The position numbers and the translations under genes were made by a program. Source: Bacteroidota bacterium (GTDB lineage Bacteria; Bacteroidota; Bacteroidia; Chitinophagales; LD1). Taken from it: 64,000 nt of DNA. A model generated the notes under the pieces. The model was not told the DNA's origin and did not search any database. It saw only the letters and a list, made by a program, of their open reading frames with translations. The stretch is from NCBI GenBank assembly GCA_947479455.1, contig CANJZE010000005.1, positions 62,001-126,000 on the forward strand. Reading direction: 5' to 3'. Below are positions 15,918-24,282 of this stretch, piece after piece; the stretch's first letter is position 1, and each line of letters starts with the position of its first letter.

Positions 15918-17789
15918 TTAAACAACCAGCACTGCACATTTCACTTTGTGCCTTACTACTGCAATGGTTTCACCAAAAATAAAATCCATAATTCCTCCGT
16001 GTCCGTGTCGGCCAATGACTAGAAGTTGTACATTTAATTCAGTTACAAATTGAGGAATTTCATTTTTTGGGTCACCAAAGCCTAGTTTTTCAGTTATAGT
16101 GTAACCTTGCTCACGTAACTTATTTCCATATGATTGTAGTTGTTTCCAATCTTCGTTGGTTTCGTAATCCGAAATTTCATTACCCACCGTTCTTGCGCCT
16201 GCGGTTTCTACTATGTGTAGCAGAACGAATTCTGTTTGCTTATCGCCATGTGAAACACCTTCGGTAATCGCTTTTACATCGCTTTTCGAAAAGTCAATAC
16301 AAATGGCAATGCTGTTGTAAACTTTCTTTTTAATAAGTGGAATTTCTTCCGCTTTTCCATGAGGTATGGTTGTTTCTTTTACGAAACGTTTACCCGTAAT
16401 AGCGCACCATATTACAAAAGTCAACAGTAGCATAGCAAGTACAACAGTAGGGATGATAAGGAAATTGAAAACCCATTCATATCCTATCAATGAGGTGTGC
16501 CACACACTCAATGTTTCAATAACCAGTTTGATATTGAGACCCACAATAATAACTGCCGAAAGCCATGCTAACATTTTTACAAGGTTACTGATTGCAAATT
16601 TACCCATCTTCTCTTTGTCACTAACAAAATGAATGAGGGGAATAATGGCAAAACCAAGTTGCAAACTCAAAACTACCTGCGACAAAATAAGCATATCGCC
16701 AATCTTGTCTTCACCTAAAATCCAGATGACAAGAAACGCGGGAATGACAGCAATCAATCGGGTGATTAATCTACGTAACCACGGAGCTATTCGCAAATCG
16801 AGATAGCCTTCCATTACAATTTGACCTGCTAATGTTCCCGTAATGGTAGAAGATTGTCCCGAAGCTATTAAAGCAACTGCAAAAAGTATGGGGGCTAATT
16901 TTTCTCCAAGCAATGGCTGTAACATGCTGTGCGCATCCTGAATCTCAACAATATCATGGTAGCCGTTTTTGAAAAATACAGTTGCCGCAAGAATTAGTAT
17001 GGAGGCATTCACAAAAAAAGCAAGATTTAAGGCAATGGCAGAATCAATGAAATTGTATTTGATTGCAGTTAAAATACCAACATCGTCTTTTGTATTTCTA
17101 CGGGTTTGTACAAGCGAAGAATGTAAATACAAGTTATGAGGCATTACGGTGGCTCCAATAATTCCAATGGCTATGTAAAGTGCGCCATTATCTTTTAGCA
17201 TTGGCAAAAAGCCGGTAACCAATTCTGCTGCATTAGGTTTGGCAAAAAACAGTTCAATAAAGAACGAAACACCAATAACGGCCACCAACGAAAAAATGAA
17301 GGCTTCCATATAGCGCATGCCTTTCTTTTGTAAATATAGAATCAAAAATGTATCAAGAATTGCCAACGAAACTCCCCATAGAATGGGCAGGCCGAAAAGC
17401 AAATTCAAACCAATTGCCATTCCTAAAACTTCTGCTAAATCACAAGCGGCAATAGCTATTTCAGCTAAAATCCATAATGACATGTTTACCGCTGCAGGAT
17501 ATGTTTCTCGCGATGCCTGTGCCAAATCTCTGCCTCGAACAATACCCAGTCTTGCGCTTAGAGTTTGAAGAAGTAATGCAATTAAATTGCTCATAAGCAG
17601 CACCCAAAGTAGAGAGTATCCATACTTACTTCCTCCGGCTATATCGGTTGCCCAATTGCCGGGATCCATATAGCCTACGGCAACTAAAAACGCGGGACCT
17701 GCAAAGAGGAAAAACCTTTTCCAACCTTGTTGAACTCCACCGGTATCAATCGTACCGTGAACTTCTTCTAATGATTTATTTTGCCTCAA
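15918..17789 (-). CDS. mntH: Nramp-family Mn2+/Fe2+ transporter fused to a universal stress protein domain
   Basis: The 623-residue protein has an Nramp H+-coupled metal importer (about residues 20-470, roughly 11 helices) with DPGN at 42-45 and MPHNLYLHSS near residue 217, the metal-site motifs of helices 1 and 6. From about residue 488 to the end it carries a UspA-like nucleotide-binding domain (IAICIDFSKSD to KCAVLVV). Its Usp loop reads GRHGHGG with GE where the ATP-binding type has G followed by S/T, so nucleotide binding is uncertain. The start must be TTG 17789, since no ATG precedes helix 1. An MntR-like palindrome and a TAGATTTG -7 box sit only 8-24 bases upstream. Confidence 0.9.
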   Translation of the reverse strand: MRQNKSLEEVHGTIDTGGVQQGWKRFFLFAGPAFLVAVGYMDPGNWATDIAGGSKYGYSLLWVLLMSNLIALLLQTLSARLGIVRGRDLAQASRETYPAAVNMSLWILAEIAIAACDLAEVLGMAIGLNLLFGLPILWGVSLAILDTFLILYLQKKGMRYMEAFIFSLVAVIGVSFFIELFFAKPNAAELVTGFLPMLKDNGALYIAIGIIGATVMPHNLYLHSSLVQTRRNTKDDVGILTAIKYNFIDSAIALNLAFFVNASILILAATVFFKNGYHDIVEIQDAHSMLQPLLGEKLAPILFAVALIASGQSSTITGTLAGQIVMEGYLDLRIAPWLRRLITRLIAVIPAFLVIWILGEDKIGDMLILSQVVLSLQLGFAIIPLIHFVSDKEKMGKFAISNLVKMLAWLSAVIIVGLNIKLVIETLSVWHTSLIGYEWVFNFLIIPTVVLAMLLLTFVIWCAITGKRFVKETTIPHGKAEEIPLIKKKVYNSIAICIDFSKSDVKAITEGVSHGDKQTEFVLLHIVETAGARTVGNEISDYETNEDWKQLQSYGNKLREQGYTITEKLGFGDPKNEIPQFVTELNVQLLVIGRHGHGGIMDFIFGETIAVVRHKVKCAVLVV

Positions 17790-17796
17790 AATTTCG

Positions 17797-17818
17797 AATT
17801 TTAGACAAATCTAAAATT
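17797..17818 (-). promoter_or_regulatory. MntR/DtxR-like operator overlapping the mntH -7 box
   Basis: Perfect inverted repeat AATTTTAGA-caaa-TCTAAAATT (9-bp arms, 4-base spacer). It resembles the TTTAG-type boxes bound by Mn/Fe-dependent MntR/DtxR repressors. On the minus strand the palindrome overlaps TAGATTTG (17806-17813), a TAnnTTTG -7 box for mntH, so repressor binding would block transcription. The 16-mer TCTAAAATTATATTTC occurs at 17810-17825 and again at 17832-17847, 22 bases apart (about two helical turns), suggesting a second, weaker site. Regulation is inferred; no repressor gene is in the window. Confidence 0.6.
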
Positions 17819-17870
17819 ATATTTCGTAGTTTCTAAAATTATATTTCAGCTTTTTACTTTGCTTTGAATA

Positions 17871-18560
17871 ATGAATTTGAAAATGGTTTTAGTTCTTCTT
17901 CTTATGTTGTTCTTAAATTCTTCATTTATGCCTAAAGGAAAAACGTATAAGATGCTTTGTCTGGGTGATTCTTACACCATTGGAGAAGCTGTGCAGGAAA
18001 ACGAACGTTTTCCTATGCAAACTGTAGAGTTGCTTAAGCAGAAGGGAATCTACTTTGCTAAGCCAACTATTATTGCTAAAACAGGATGGACTACAGATGA
18101 TCTTATGGTTGCAATTGACCAAGCAAACTTAAAAGGAACCTATGATGTAGTTACCTTGTTAATTGGAGTCAACAATCAATACCGCGGCAGAGATTTAGAA
18201 AACTATCGCAAGGAATTTACAGCACTAATGGAAACTGCATTATCTTTTTCAGGGAATAAGATTTTTAAGGTTTATGTTCTTTCCATTCCCGATTGGGGAG
18301 TAACACCATTTGGCGCAAAGGATAAGCGCGGAGAAAGAAAAATAGGGGAGGAGATAGACGTTTTCAACGCAGTGAATTATTCGGTCTGTAGTAAGTTTGA
18401 GGCTAACTATGTCAACATAACTCCGTTTTCAAGAGAAGCAAAACATAATGCTACCTTAATTGCAAATGATGGGCTGCATCCTTCAGCCAAAATGTATAAA
18501 GCTTGGGCTGAAAAACTGGTGGACGAAATTGAAGTTACTTTCAAGAGAGAGAATCATTAG
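17871..18560 (+). CDS. SGNH/GDSL-family hydrolase, exported
   Basis: The 229-residue protein has an N-terminal signal-like hydrophobic segment (residues 4-20) and then the SGNH hydrolase fold. It shows block I LCLGDSYTIGE with the nucleophile Ser, the oxyanion Gly near AKTGWTTDDL, block III IGVNNQYRG with the Asn, and block V DGLHPS with the catalytic Asp and His. It is probably a periplasmic or lipid-anchored esterase/lipase; the acyl substrate is not indicated. It is divergent from mntH, sharing an 81-base intergenic region that contains the MntR-like sites, and lies upstream of the adhesin gene with its own promoter between them. Confidence 0.85.
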   Translation: MNLKMVLVLLLMLFLNSSFMPKGKTYKMLCLGDSYTIGEAVQENERFPMQTVELLKQKGIYFAKPTIIAKTGWTTDDLMVAIDQANLKGTYDVVTLLIGVNNQYRGRDLENYRKEFTALMETALSFSGNKIFKVYVLSIPDWGVTPFGAKDKRGERKIGEEIDVFNAVNYSVCSKFEANYVNITPFSREAKHNATLIANDGLHPSAKMYKAWAEKLVDEIEVTFKRENH

Positions 18561-18637
18561 CTTCATCCACAAAACAGCTGTGTAAAAACAGTTGGCAACA
18601 TACTTTGCGCTACCTGCAACTTTTTGCCTCACAATGC

Positions 18638-18645
18638 TATCTTTG
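18638..18645 (+). promoter_or_regulatory. Putative -7 box of the SprB-like adhesin gene
   Basis: TATCTTTG is an exact TAnnTTTG match 18 bases before ATG 18664. A TTG at the usual spacing is absent. Confidence 0.45.
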
Positions 18646-18663
18646 ATTAAACAAACTATTGTA

Positions 18664-21600
18664 ATGAGAAAAATATTTACGTACCTCACCTTATATTTTC
18701 TTTCGGCTTCTTTATACTCTCAAAACTATACCATTCTTGGAAATTCATCAGCGTTAAGTGGCTGTAATACCTTTAGAATTACACCCGATGCTGACGACCA
18801 GCACGGTGCAATTTTTCAGAATCAAACTATCAACCTTAACAACTCCTTCGATTTTACCTTTAACGTGTTTTTGGGATGTAACGGAGGAAGCGGTGCCGAT
18901 GGGATGTGTTTTGTTTTAACTAACAATCCAAATGGATTAGGAAATGCAGGGGAAGGATTAGGGTATGCAGGAAGCAATCAGCCATTTTCTTTTGCCGTAG
19001 AGTTTGACACATGGCAAAACGGTTCGGTGGGTGATCCGGGATACGATCACATTGCTTTTGAATCTGGCGGGGGGTATGCACACAACGCAGGAGGTCCTGT
19101 ATCTGCACTTACAAGCCAAGGAAATATTGATGATTGTAATTGGCATACGGTGCGTGTTGTTTGGGATGTTGCTACGGGAACTTACTCTGTTTACTTTGAT
19201 GGTGTGCTTCGTTTACAAATTGTAAATCCAAATTTTGTAAGTACTTATTTTGGAGGTAATCCTATTGTGAATTGGGGATGGAGTGGAGCAACGGGCGGTG
19301 GATCAAATGACCAACAGGTTCAAGTATTAAGTACTTCGAGTTGGGTAGCAGGAACCAATTACCAAAGTTGTAATCCCACCATGCAGTTCAGTGATATTTC
19401 TACCAGCAGCTTAGGTTCTATTCAATCTTGGGCATGGACTTTTGGTGATGGCGGAACTTCGACATTACAAAATCCTACACACACCTATGCAGCTAACGGT
19501 ACTTATACCGTTACACTTACCATTACAGATATAAGCGGATGTGCTACGGTCTATAGTCATGCCGTAACTATTAATGCACCTATAACACTTGTGCCTAATA
19601 TCACCCAACCCTTATGCAATGGTGCGAGCAATGGCGGAATTTCAATTGTTCCTGCCGGTGGTTTTGGGCCAGCAGCCGGTTATGGTGGCTACATGTATAG
19701 TTGGAGTAACGGAACTAATCAAACCACTTTGGTAGGTGCTACTGCTGGTACCTATACTTTGACCGTTACCGATGGAGTTTGTACCACTACAGGTTCATAC
19801 ACCATCAATCAACCCACCGCAGTTACAGCTGCCGTTACTCATACAGATGCTAACTGTGGTTTAAATAATGGAACAGCTAGTATTACTATTTCGGGAGGAA
19901 CAGGACCTTACTATGGAACACCAATTCCTACCGCTGTAAATTGGGGACCGGGGCATTCAGGTACAAGCGTTGGTGGATTAAGTGCTGGAACCTTTATTGC
20001 CGATTTTCAGGATGCAAATGGTTGTTCTGCATTGCTTCAATATGGAGTTACTATTGCTTCGTTGCCCTGCGGTATTAACATTAGTACATCTTCAGTTGCA
20101 GTTAAATGTTTTGGCGGAAACAATGGAAGCGCAACAGTAACAGTTGTAGGTGGTGCACCGCCAATTACAATTGCCTGGAGCAACGGAGGTAATACGGCAA
20201 CTATTTCAAATCTAATAGCAGGAACTTATACTTATACCATTACAGATGTTTCAGGTAACCCGCCAATTGTAGGTAACGTAGTGGTTACACAGCCGCTTGT
20301 GGCTATGGTGGCAACTATAGCTACTGTAGATATGACTTGCTCAGGTAGTAATGATGGAAGCGCACTGGCATCTGTTACTTCAGGTGGAACTTTTCCTTAT
20401 AGCTATGCCTGGAGTCCTGTACATCCAAACAATCCGGTGGCGAGTGGATTGAGTGCCGGTCCTATTTCGGTGGTCATCACAGATTTTAATAATTGTACGG
20501 CAAATGCATCGGGTGTTATAACCGGTCCACCTACTTTAACCCTTAACATTACGACAGTTAATGACAGTTGTTTTCAATCGAATACCGGAAGTGCTATGGC
20601 AAACGTAGCAGGTGGAAATCCACCCTACACTTTTTATTGGAGCAATATTTCTTCGGCACAAAATAATTTGAGTTTGGGATTAGGAAATTATACGGTCACC
20701 GTTACTGACAATGCAGGGTGCACCATCACGGGTTCTGCAAGTATCAGTCAACCACCAGCGTTTACGCATACTTTAACTTCGGTAAATATTAATTGTTTTG
20801 GAAATTCAACGGGTAGTATAACACTTACTACAGGAGGTGGAGTTCCAGCGTATACGTACACTTGGAATCCTGCAACGGCAGTAGGTATTGCACCAACTAA
20901 TTTAGCGGCTGGTCAGTATAACGTTACCATTCAGGATGCCAACCGATGCCAGATTTTGGATAGCGTTGTGCTTACACAACCCACAGCTGCACTTACCGCG
21001 GTTACTTCGCATACCGATGTTACCTGCAATGGTGCTGCCGATGGAACCGCTACGCTTACTATAGGTGGAGGTACGGCTCCATATTCATTTTTAGGATTGC
21101 CAATTCCGGTGGGCACCACAACACTTACAGGTCAAACCCCAGCTACTGTAGCAGGAAATATTACCGATTCAAGAGGTTGTACTGTTGCAGTTTCGGAAAC
21201 AATAAGTGAACCAGCTGTGCTTACTGTAAATGAAGTGCACGTGAACGTACTTTGCAACGGAGGAACTACCGGCTCTATTGACATTTCTGCTGCCGGTGGA
21301 AACGCAGGTGGCTATACTTATTTGTGGAATGATGGAGTAAGTACAGAAGATAGAACCAATATAGTTGCCGGAAATTATTGCGTAACGGTTACCGATACCA
21401 AAGCATGTACAGCTACAATTTGCGTTACTATTTCACAACCAACTGCTGTAACCGTGACCGAAACACATACAGATGTTTTATGTAATGGTGGAAGTACTGG
21501 ATCCATTAATCTAACTCCCGGTGGTGGAACTCCGGCATATACTTATGCATGGAGCGATATCAACAACAACCAAAACAGAAATGGGCTTGCTGCGGCTACA

Positions 21601-24264
21601 TACACGGTAACAGTTTACGACAGTCCGCAATGTTCTGCTACTTTAAGTATTACAATTGGTCAGCCGGCAGTACTTTCGGTAGTTACTTCACATACCGATG
21701 TAACATGTAATGGAGCTAATAACGGAACAATAACTGTAACAATTAGTGGAGGAACTGCACCCTATTCTTTTCAGGGCAGTGCAATTCCCTCGGGAACAAC
21801 CACTATACCTGCTTTGGCACCTGCTACCTATGCAGGTCCGTTAAGTGATGCTAACGGATGTGCTGTTGCCGTTTCAGAAACCATAACTGAGCCGGGACTT
21901 CAAAGTGCTACCGTTACAGGAACTAACAATCTTTGTTTTGGTTCTACGCAAGGAACAGCGCAAGCAGTTTTTGTAAATGCTACGGGAGCGGTGGGCTATA
22001 ATTGGACTGGAGGACTTACCACGCAAAATATTACGAATCTTGCCGCAGGTGTTTATGATGTTACCTGCACCGATGCAAATTTGTGTACTGTAACTGGAAC
22101 CTACACCGTAACCGAACCTGCTGCAGTGGTAATGGCTGTTGTTGTAGTTGATGCTACTTGTTTTGGTGGAAACGGAAGTGCAACGGCAACACCAAACGGT
22201 GGTACCGGACCATTCACCTACACTTGGACAAATTCAGCTTCAACTGTCAATACAGTTACCTTGCCTTCGGGCAACTTCACCGTTACTTCAACCGATGCGA
22301 ATACTTGTCAGCAAACTGCTGCAGGTATTGTAAATCAACCCGCTGATATAAATATTCAAATTGCACAAACAGATGTAAATTGTTTTGGTGATGCAACAGG
22401 TTTAATAACACTAACAGTTACCGGTGGCACAGGACCAAACTACACTTATGTTTGGAATCCGAATGTGAGCAATTCGAATATTGCAAGTGGATTAGTGGCG
22501 GGACCTTACGCTGTAACAGTTACTGACCAAGCCAATTGTAACAAGAATACGACCATTATTATTACACAACCGGCACAAGCCCTTTCTATCAATATACAAA
22601 GCAACAACGTTACTTGCTTTGGTCAGAATAACGGAAAAATTAATGTGCTTACTTCCGGAGGCACCCCGGCTTACACATACAACTGGAATCCGAACGTTAG
22701 TGCTGTGGACTCTGCTACTAATCTTGCTCCTGCGCAATATGATATTACGGTAACCGATTCTAAAGCCTGCACGGTGGCTTCATCGGTTGTTGTTTCTCAA
22801 CCTAATCAGCCGTTGGCTTTGTTAGATTCTTCAAAAAACTTAAGTTGTTTTCAAAGTAATGATGGAATGGCTATGGTAACGGCCAATGGGGGAACCTGGC
22901 CCTATGCTTATGTTTGGACACCCAACGGAAGTGTTACTAATATTGCTTCATCATTGGCTGCGGGTAATTACAGTGTAGTAGTTACTGATAATAATGGTTG
23001 CACTAACACTAGTTCGTTTGTTTTGACCGAGCCGGCAATGCTTATTGCAACGGAGGTTCACACCAATATTTTATGTAATGGAAATTCGACCGGCACGGCT
23101 ACTGTAACAGCTCAAGGGGGAACCATTGGTTATGTTTACACTTGGAACCCAAGCGTGAGTGCTACCAATAGTGCAACAAATATTCCCGCCAATGTATACA
23201 CCATTCTCGTTACCGATACAAATCTTTGCACGGCTACCGTTGTGGTCAACATTACGGAGCCTGCTGATTTAGGAGTAAATGTTACAGCTGCTGATGTATT
23301 ATGTGGAGGCGGAAACACGGGAACTGTTTTGGCTGCAGGTACCGGTGGCACACCGATTTATAACTACACCTTGAGCGATGGAACTAACTTGTTCAATTCT
23401 GCATCGGGACAGTTTGCAAATTTGGTAACAGGCACGTACTTGGCAGGGGTAATGGATGCAAACGGTTGTGTGGATAGCGCGCAAATTTTTGTAAACGAAC
23501 CTGTACCGCTTGCTGATTTAGTAAATGTAACACCTGCTAGCTGTAAGGATTATGCCGATGGACAAATTGAAATATTGACAAGTGGCGGAACACCTACCTA
23601 TAGTTACGTTTATTCAAACGGAGTTTCAAATGCATCTGGAATTTTAAATGGACTGGCAGCCGGTGTTTATTCATTTACCATAACAGATGCCAATAATTGT
23701 TTTTTGGTTGACAGTGCAGAAGTTACAGAACCAGATTCTGTTACTATCAATGTATTGCCAAATCCTACAGAGGTGAAGTTAGGTGATGAACTGCAGTTGA
23801 ATACTACTACTAATCAGACAGGAACGCTTACTTATAGTTGGTCGCCTGCTTTTGGTTTGAGTTGTTATGATTGCGCCAATCCGATTTTTGATGGCATATA
23901 TACTTACACCTATAATGTGGTAGTAACTAATGCCGGAGGTTGCACTGGAGTTTCTAACGTAGTGGTGAAGGTAATTCCTAGTTACGATGTGTTTGTGCCC
24001 AATGCATTTACTCCTAATGGCGATGGTGTGAACGATTACTGGCAGCTGTTTGGTAATATGAAATCGTTCAAGCAGATCGAAGTAATGGTATTTAACCGCA
24101 TTGGCGAAAAAGTGTTTGAAAGCAACGACATCAACTTTAAATGGGATGGATCTTATCAAGGCAAATTCGGTCAGCCGGGTGTGTATACTTACGTGGCTAA
24201 GTTTGTGTGGCTGAATAATCATTCGGATGCCAATTACAAAGGAACGGTTACATTGTTAAGATAG
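18664..24264 (+). CDS. Giant surface adhesin: lectin domain, PKD domain, 18 SprB repeats, type B T9SS sorting domain
   Basis: The 1,866-residue protein has a signal peptide (MRKIFTYLTLYFLSASLYSQ), a legume-type L-lectin domain (about residues 40-230, with FNVFLGCNGGSGADGMCFVL and SFAVEFDTWQNG), a PKD domain (WAWTFGDGGTSTL, about 255-305), 18 tandem SprB repeats of about 75 residues, a short Cys-rich Ig-like segment and a C-terminal gliding-motility-associated domain (VFVPNAFTPNGDGVNDYW). SprB of Flavobacterium is the mobile adhesin of gliding, secreted by T9SS. An earlier in-frame ATG at 18592 only adds sequence before the signal peptide. The gene faces PorE-like and PorP/SprF-like genes. Whether it moves or just binds glycans is not shown. 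Confidence 0.9.
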   Translation: MRKIFTYLTLYFLSASLYSQNYTILGNSSALSGCNTFRITPDADDQHGAIFQNQTINLNNSFDFTFNVFLGCNGGSGADGMCFVLTNNPNGLGNAGEGLGYAGSNQPFSFAVEFDTWQNGSVGDPGYDHIAFESGGGYAHNAGGPVSALTSQGNIDDCNWHTVRVVWDVATGTYSVYFDGVLRLQIVNPNFVSTYFGGNPIVNWGWSGATGGGSNDQQVQVLSTSSWVAGTNYQSCNPTMQFSDISTSSLGSIQSWAWTFGDGGTSTLQNPTHTYAANGTYTVTLTITDISGCATVYSHAVTINAPITLVPNITQPLCNGASNGGISIVPAGGFGPAAGYGGYMYSWSNGTNQTTLVGATAGTYTLTVTDGVCTTTGSYTINQPTAVTAAVTHTDANCGLNNGTASITISGGTGPYYGTPIPTAVNWGPGHSGTSVGGLSAGTFIADFQDANGCSALLQYGVTIASLPCGINISTSSVAVKCFGGNNGSATVTVVGGAPPITIAWSNGGNTATISNLIAGTYTYTITDVSGNPPIVGNVVVTQPLVAMVATIATVDMTCSGSNDGSALASVTSGGTFPYSYAWSPVHPNNPVASGLSAGPISVVITDFNNCTANASGVITGPPTLTLNITTVNDSCFQSNTGSAMANVAGGNPPYTFYWSNISSAQNNLSLGLGNYTVTVTDNAGCTITGSASISQPPAFTHTLTSVNINCFGNSTGSITLTTGGGVPAYTYTWNPATAVGIAPTNLAAGQYNVTIQDANRCQILDSVVLTQPTAALTAVTSHTDVTCNGAADGTATLTIGGGTAPYSFLGLPIPVGTTTLTGQTPATVAGNITDSRGCTVAVSETISEPAVLTVNEVHVNVLCNGGTTGSIDISAAGGNAGGYTYLWNDGVSTEDRTNIVAGNYCVTVTDTKACTATICVTISQPTAVTVTETHTDVLCNGGSTGSINLTPGGGTPAYTYAWSDINNNQNRNGLAAATYTVTVYDSPQCSATLSITIGQPAVLSVVTSHTDVTCNGANNGTITVTISGGTAPYSFQGSAIPSGTTTIPALAPATYAGPLSDANGCAVAVSETITEPGLQSATVTGTNNLCFGSTQGTAQAVFVNATGAVGYNWTGGLTTQNITNLAAGVYDVTCTDANLCTVTGTYTVTEPAAVVMAVVVVDATCFGGNGSATATPNGGTGPFTYTWTNSASTVNTVTLPSGNFTVTSTDANTCQQTAAGIVNQPADINIQIAQTDVNCFGDATGLITLTVTGGTGPNYTYVWNPNVSNSNIASGLVAGPYAVTVTDQANCNKNTTIIITQPAQALSINIQSNNVTCFGQNNGKINVLTSGGTPAYTYNWNPNVSAVDSATNLAPAQYDITVTDSKACTVASSVVVSQPNQPLALLDSSKNLSCFQSNDGMAMVTANGGTWPYAYVWTPNGSVTNIASSLAAGNYSVVVTDNNGCTNTSSFVLTEPAMLIATEVHTNILCNGNSTGTATVTAQGGTIGYVYTWNPSVSATNSATNIPANVYTILVTDTNLCTATVVVNITEPADLGVNVTAADVLCGGGNTGTVLAAGTGGTPIYNYTLSDGTNLFNSASGQFANLVTGTYLAGVMDANGCVDSAQIFVNEPVPLADLVNVTPASCKDYADGQIEILTSGGTPTYSYVYSNGVSNASGILNGLAAGVYSFTITDANNCFLVDSAEVTEPDSVTINVLPNPTEVKLGDELQLNTTTNQTGTLTYSWSPAFGLSCYDCANPIFDGIYTYTYNVVVTNAGGCTGVSNVVVKVIPSYDVFVPNAFTPNGDGVNDYWQLFGNMKSFKQIEVMVFNRIGEKVFESNDINFKWDGSYQGKFGQPGVYTYVAKFVWLNNHSDANYKGTVTLLR
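19582..23733 (+). repeat. Tandem SprB-repeat array within the adhesin gene (18 units)
   Basis: I count 18 units, each about 70-80 residues, built on CNG..G-I-v..GGTPPYTY-W near the start and AG.Y.VTVTD..GC....I.QP near the end. Most units have diverged to moderate identity. Units 7 (about 20981-21213) and 10 (about 21667-21894) are an exception, sharing VTSHTDVTCNGA, TAPYSF, IP.GTTT and SETI.EP. Confidence 0.85.
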
Positions 24265-24282
24265 TTAGAATCGAAGAACTAA

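Noticed and set aside
17317-17568. 83-residue plus-strand frame within mntH
   Set aside because: Shadow frame opposite Nramp membrane helices.
19582-23733. CRISPR-like repetition
   Set aside because: The repeats are protein-level SprB units of about 225 bp in one open frame, not short identical repeats with spacers.
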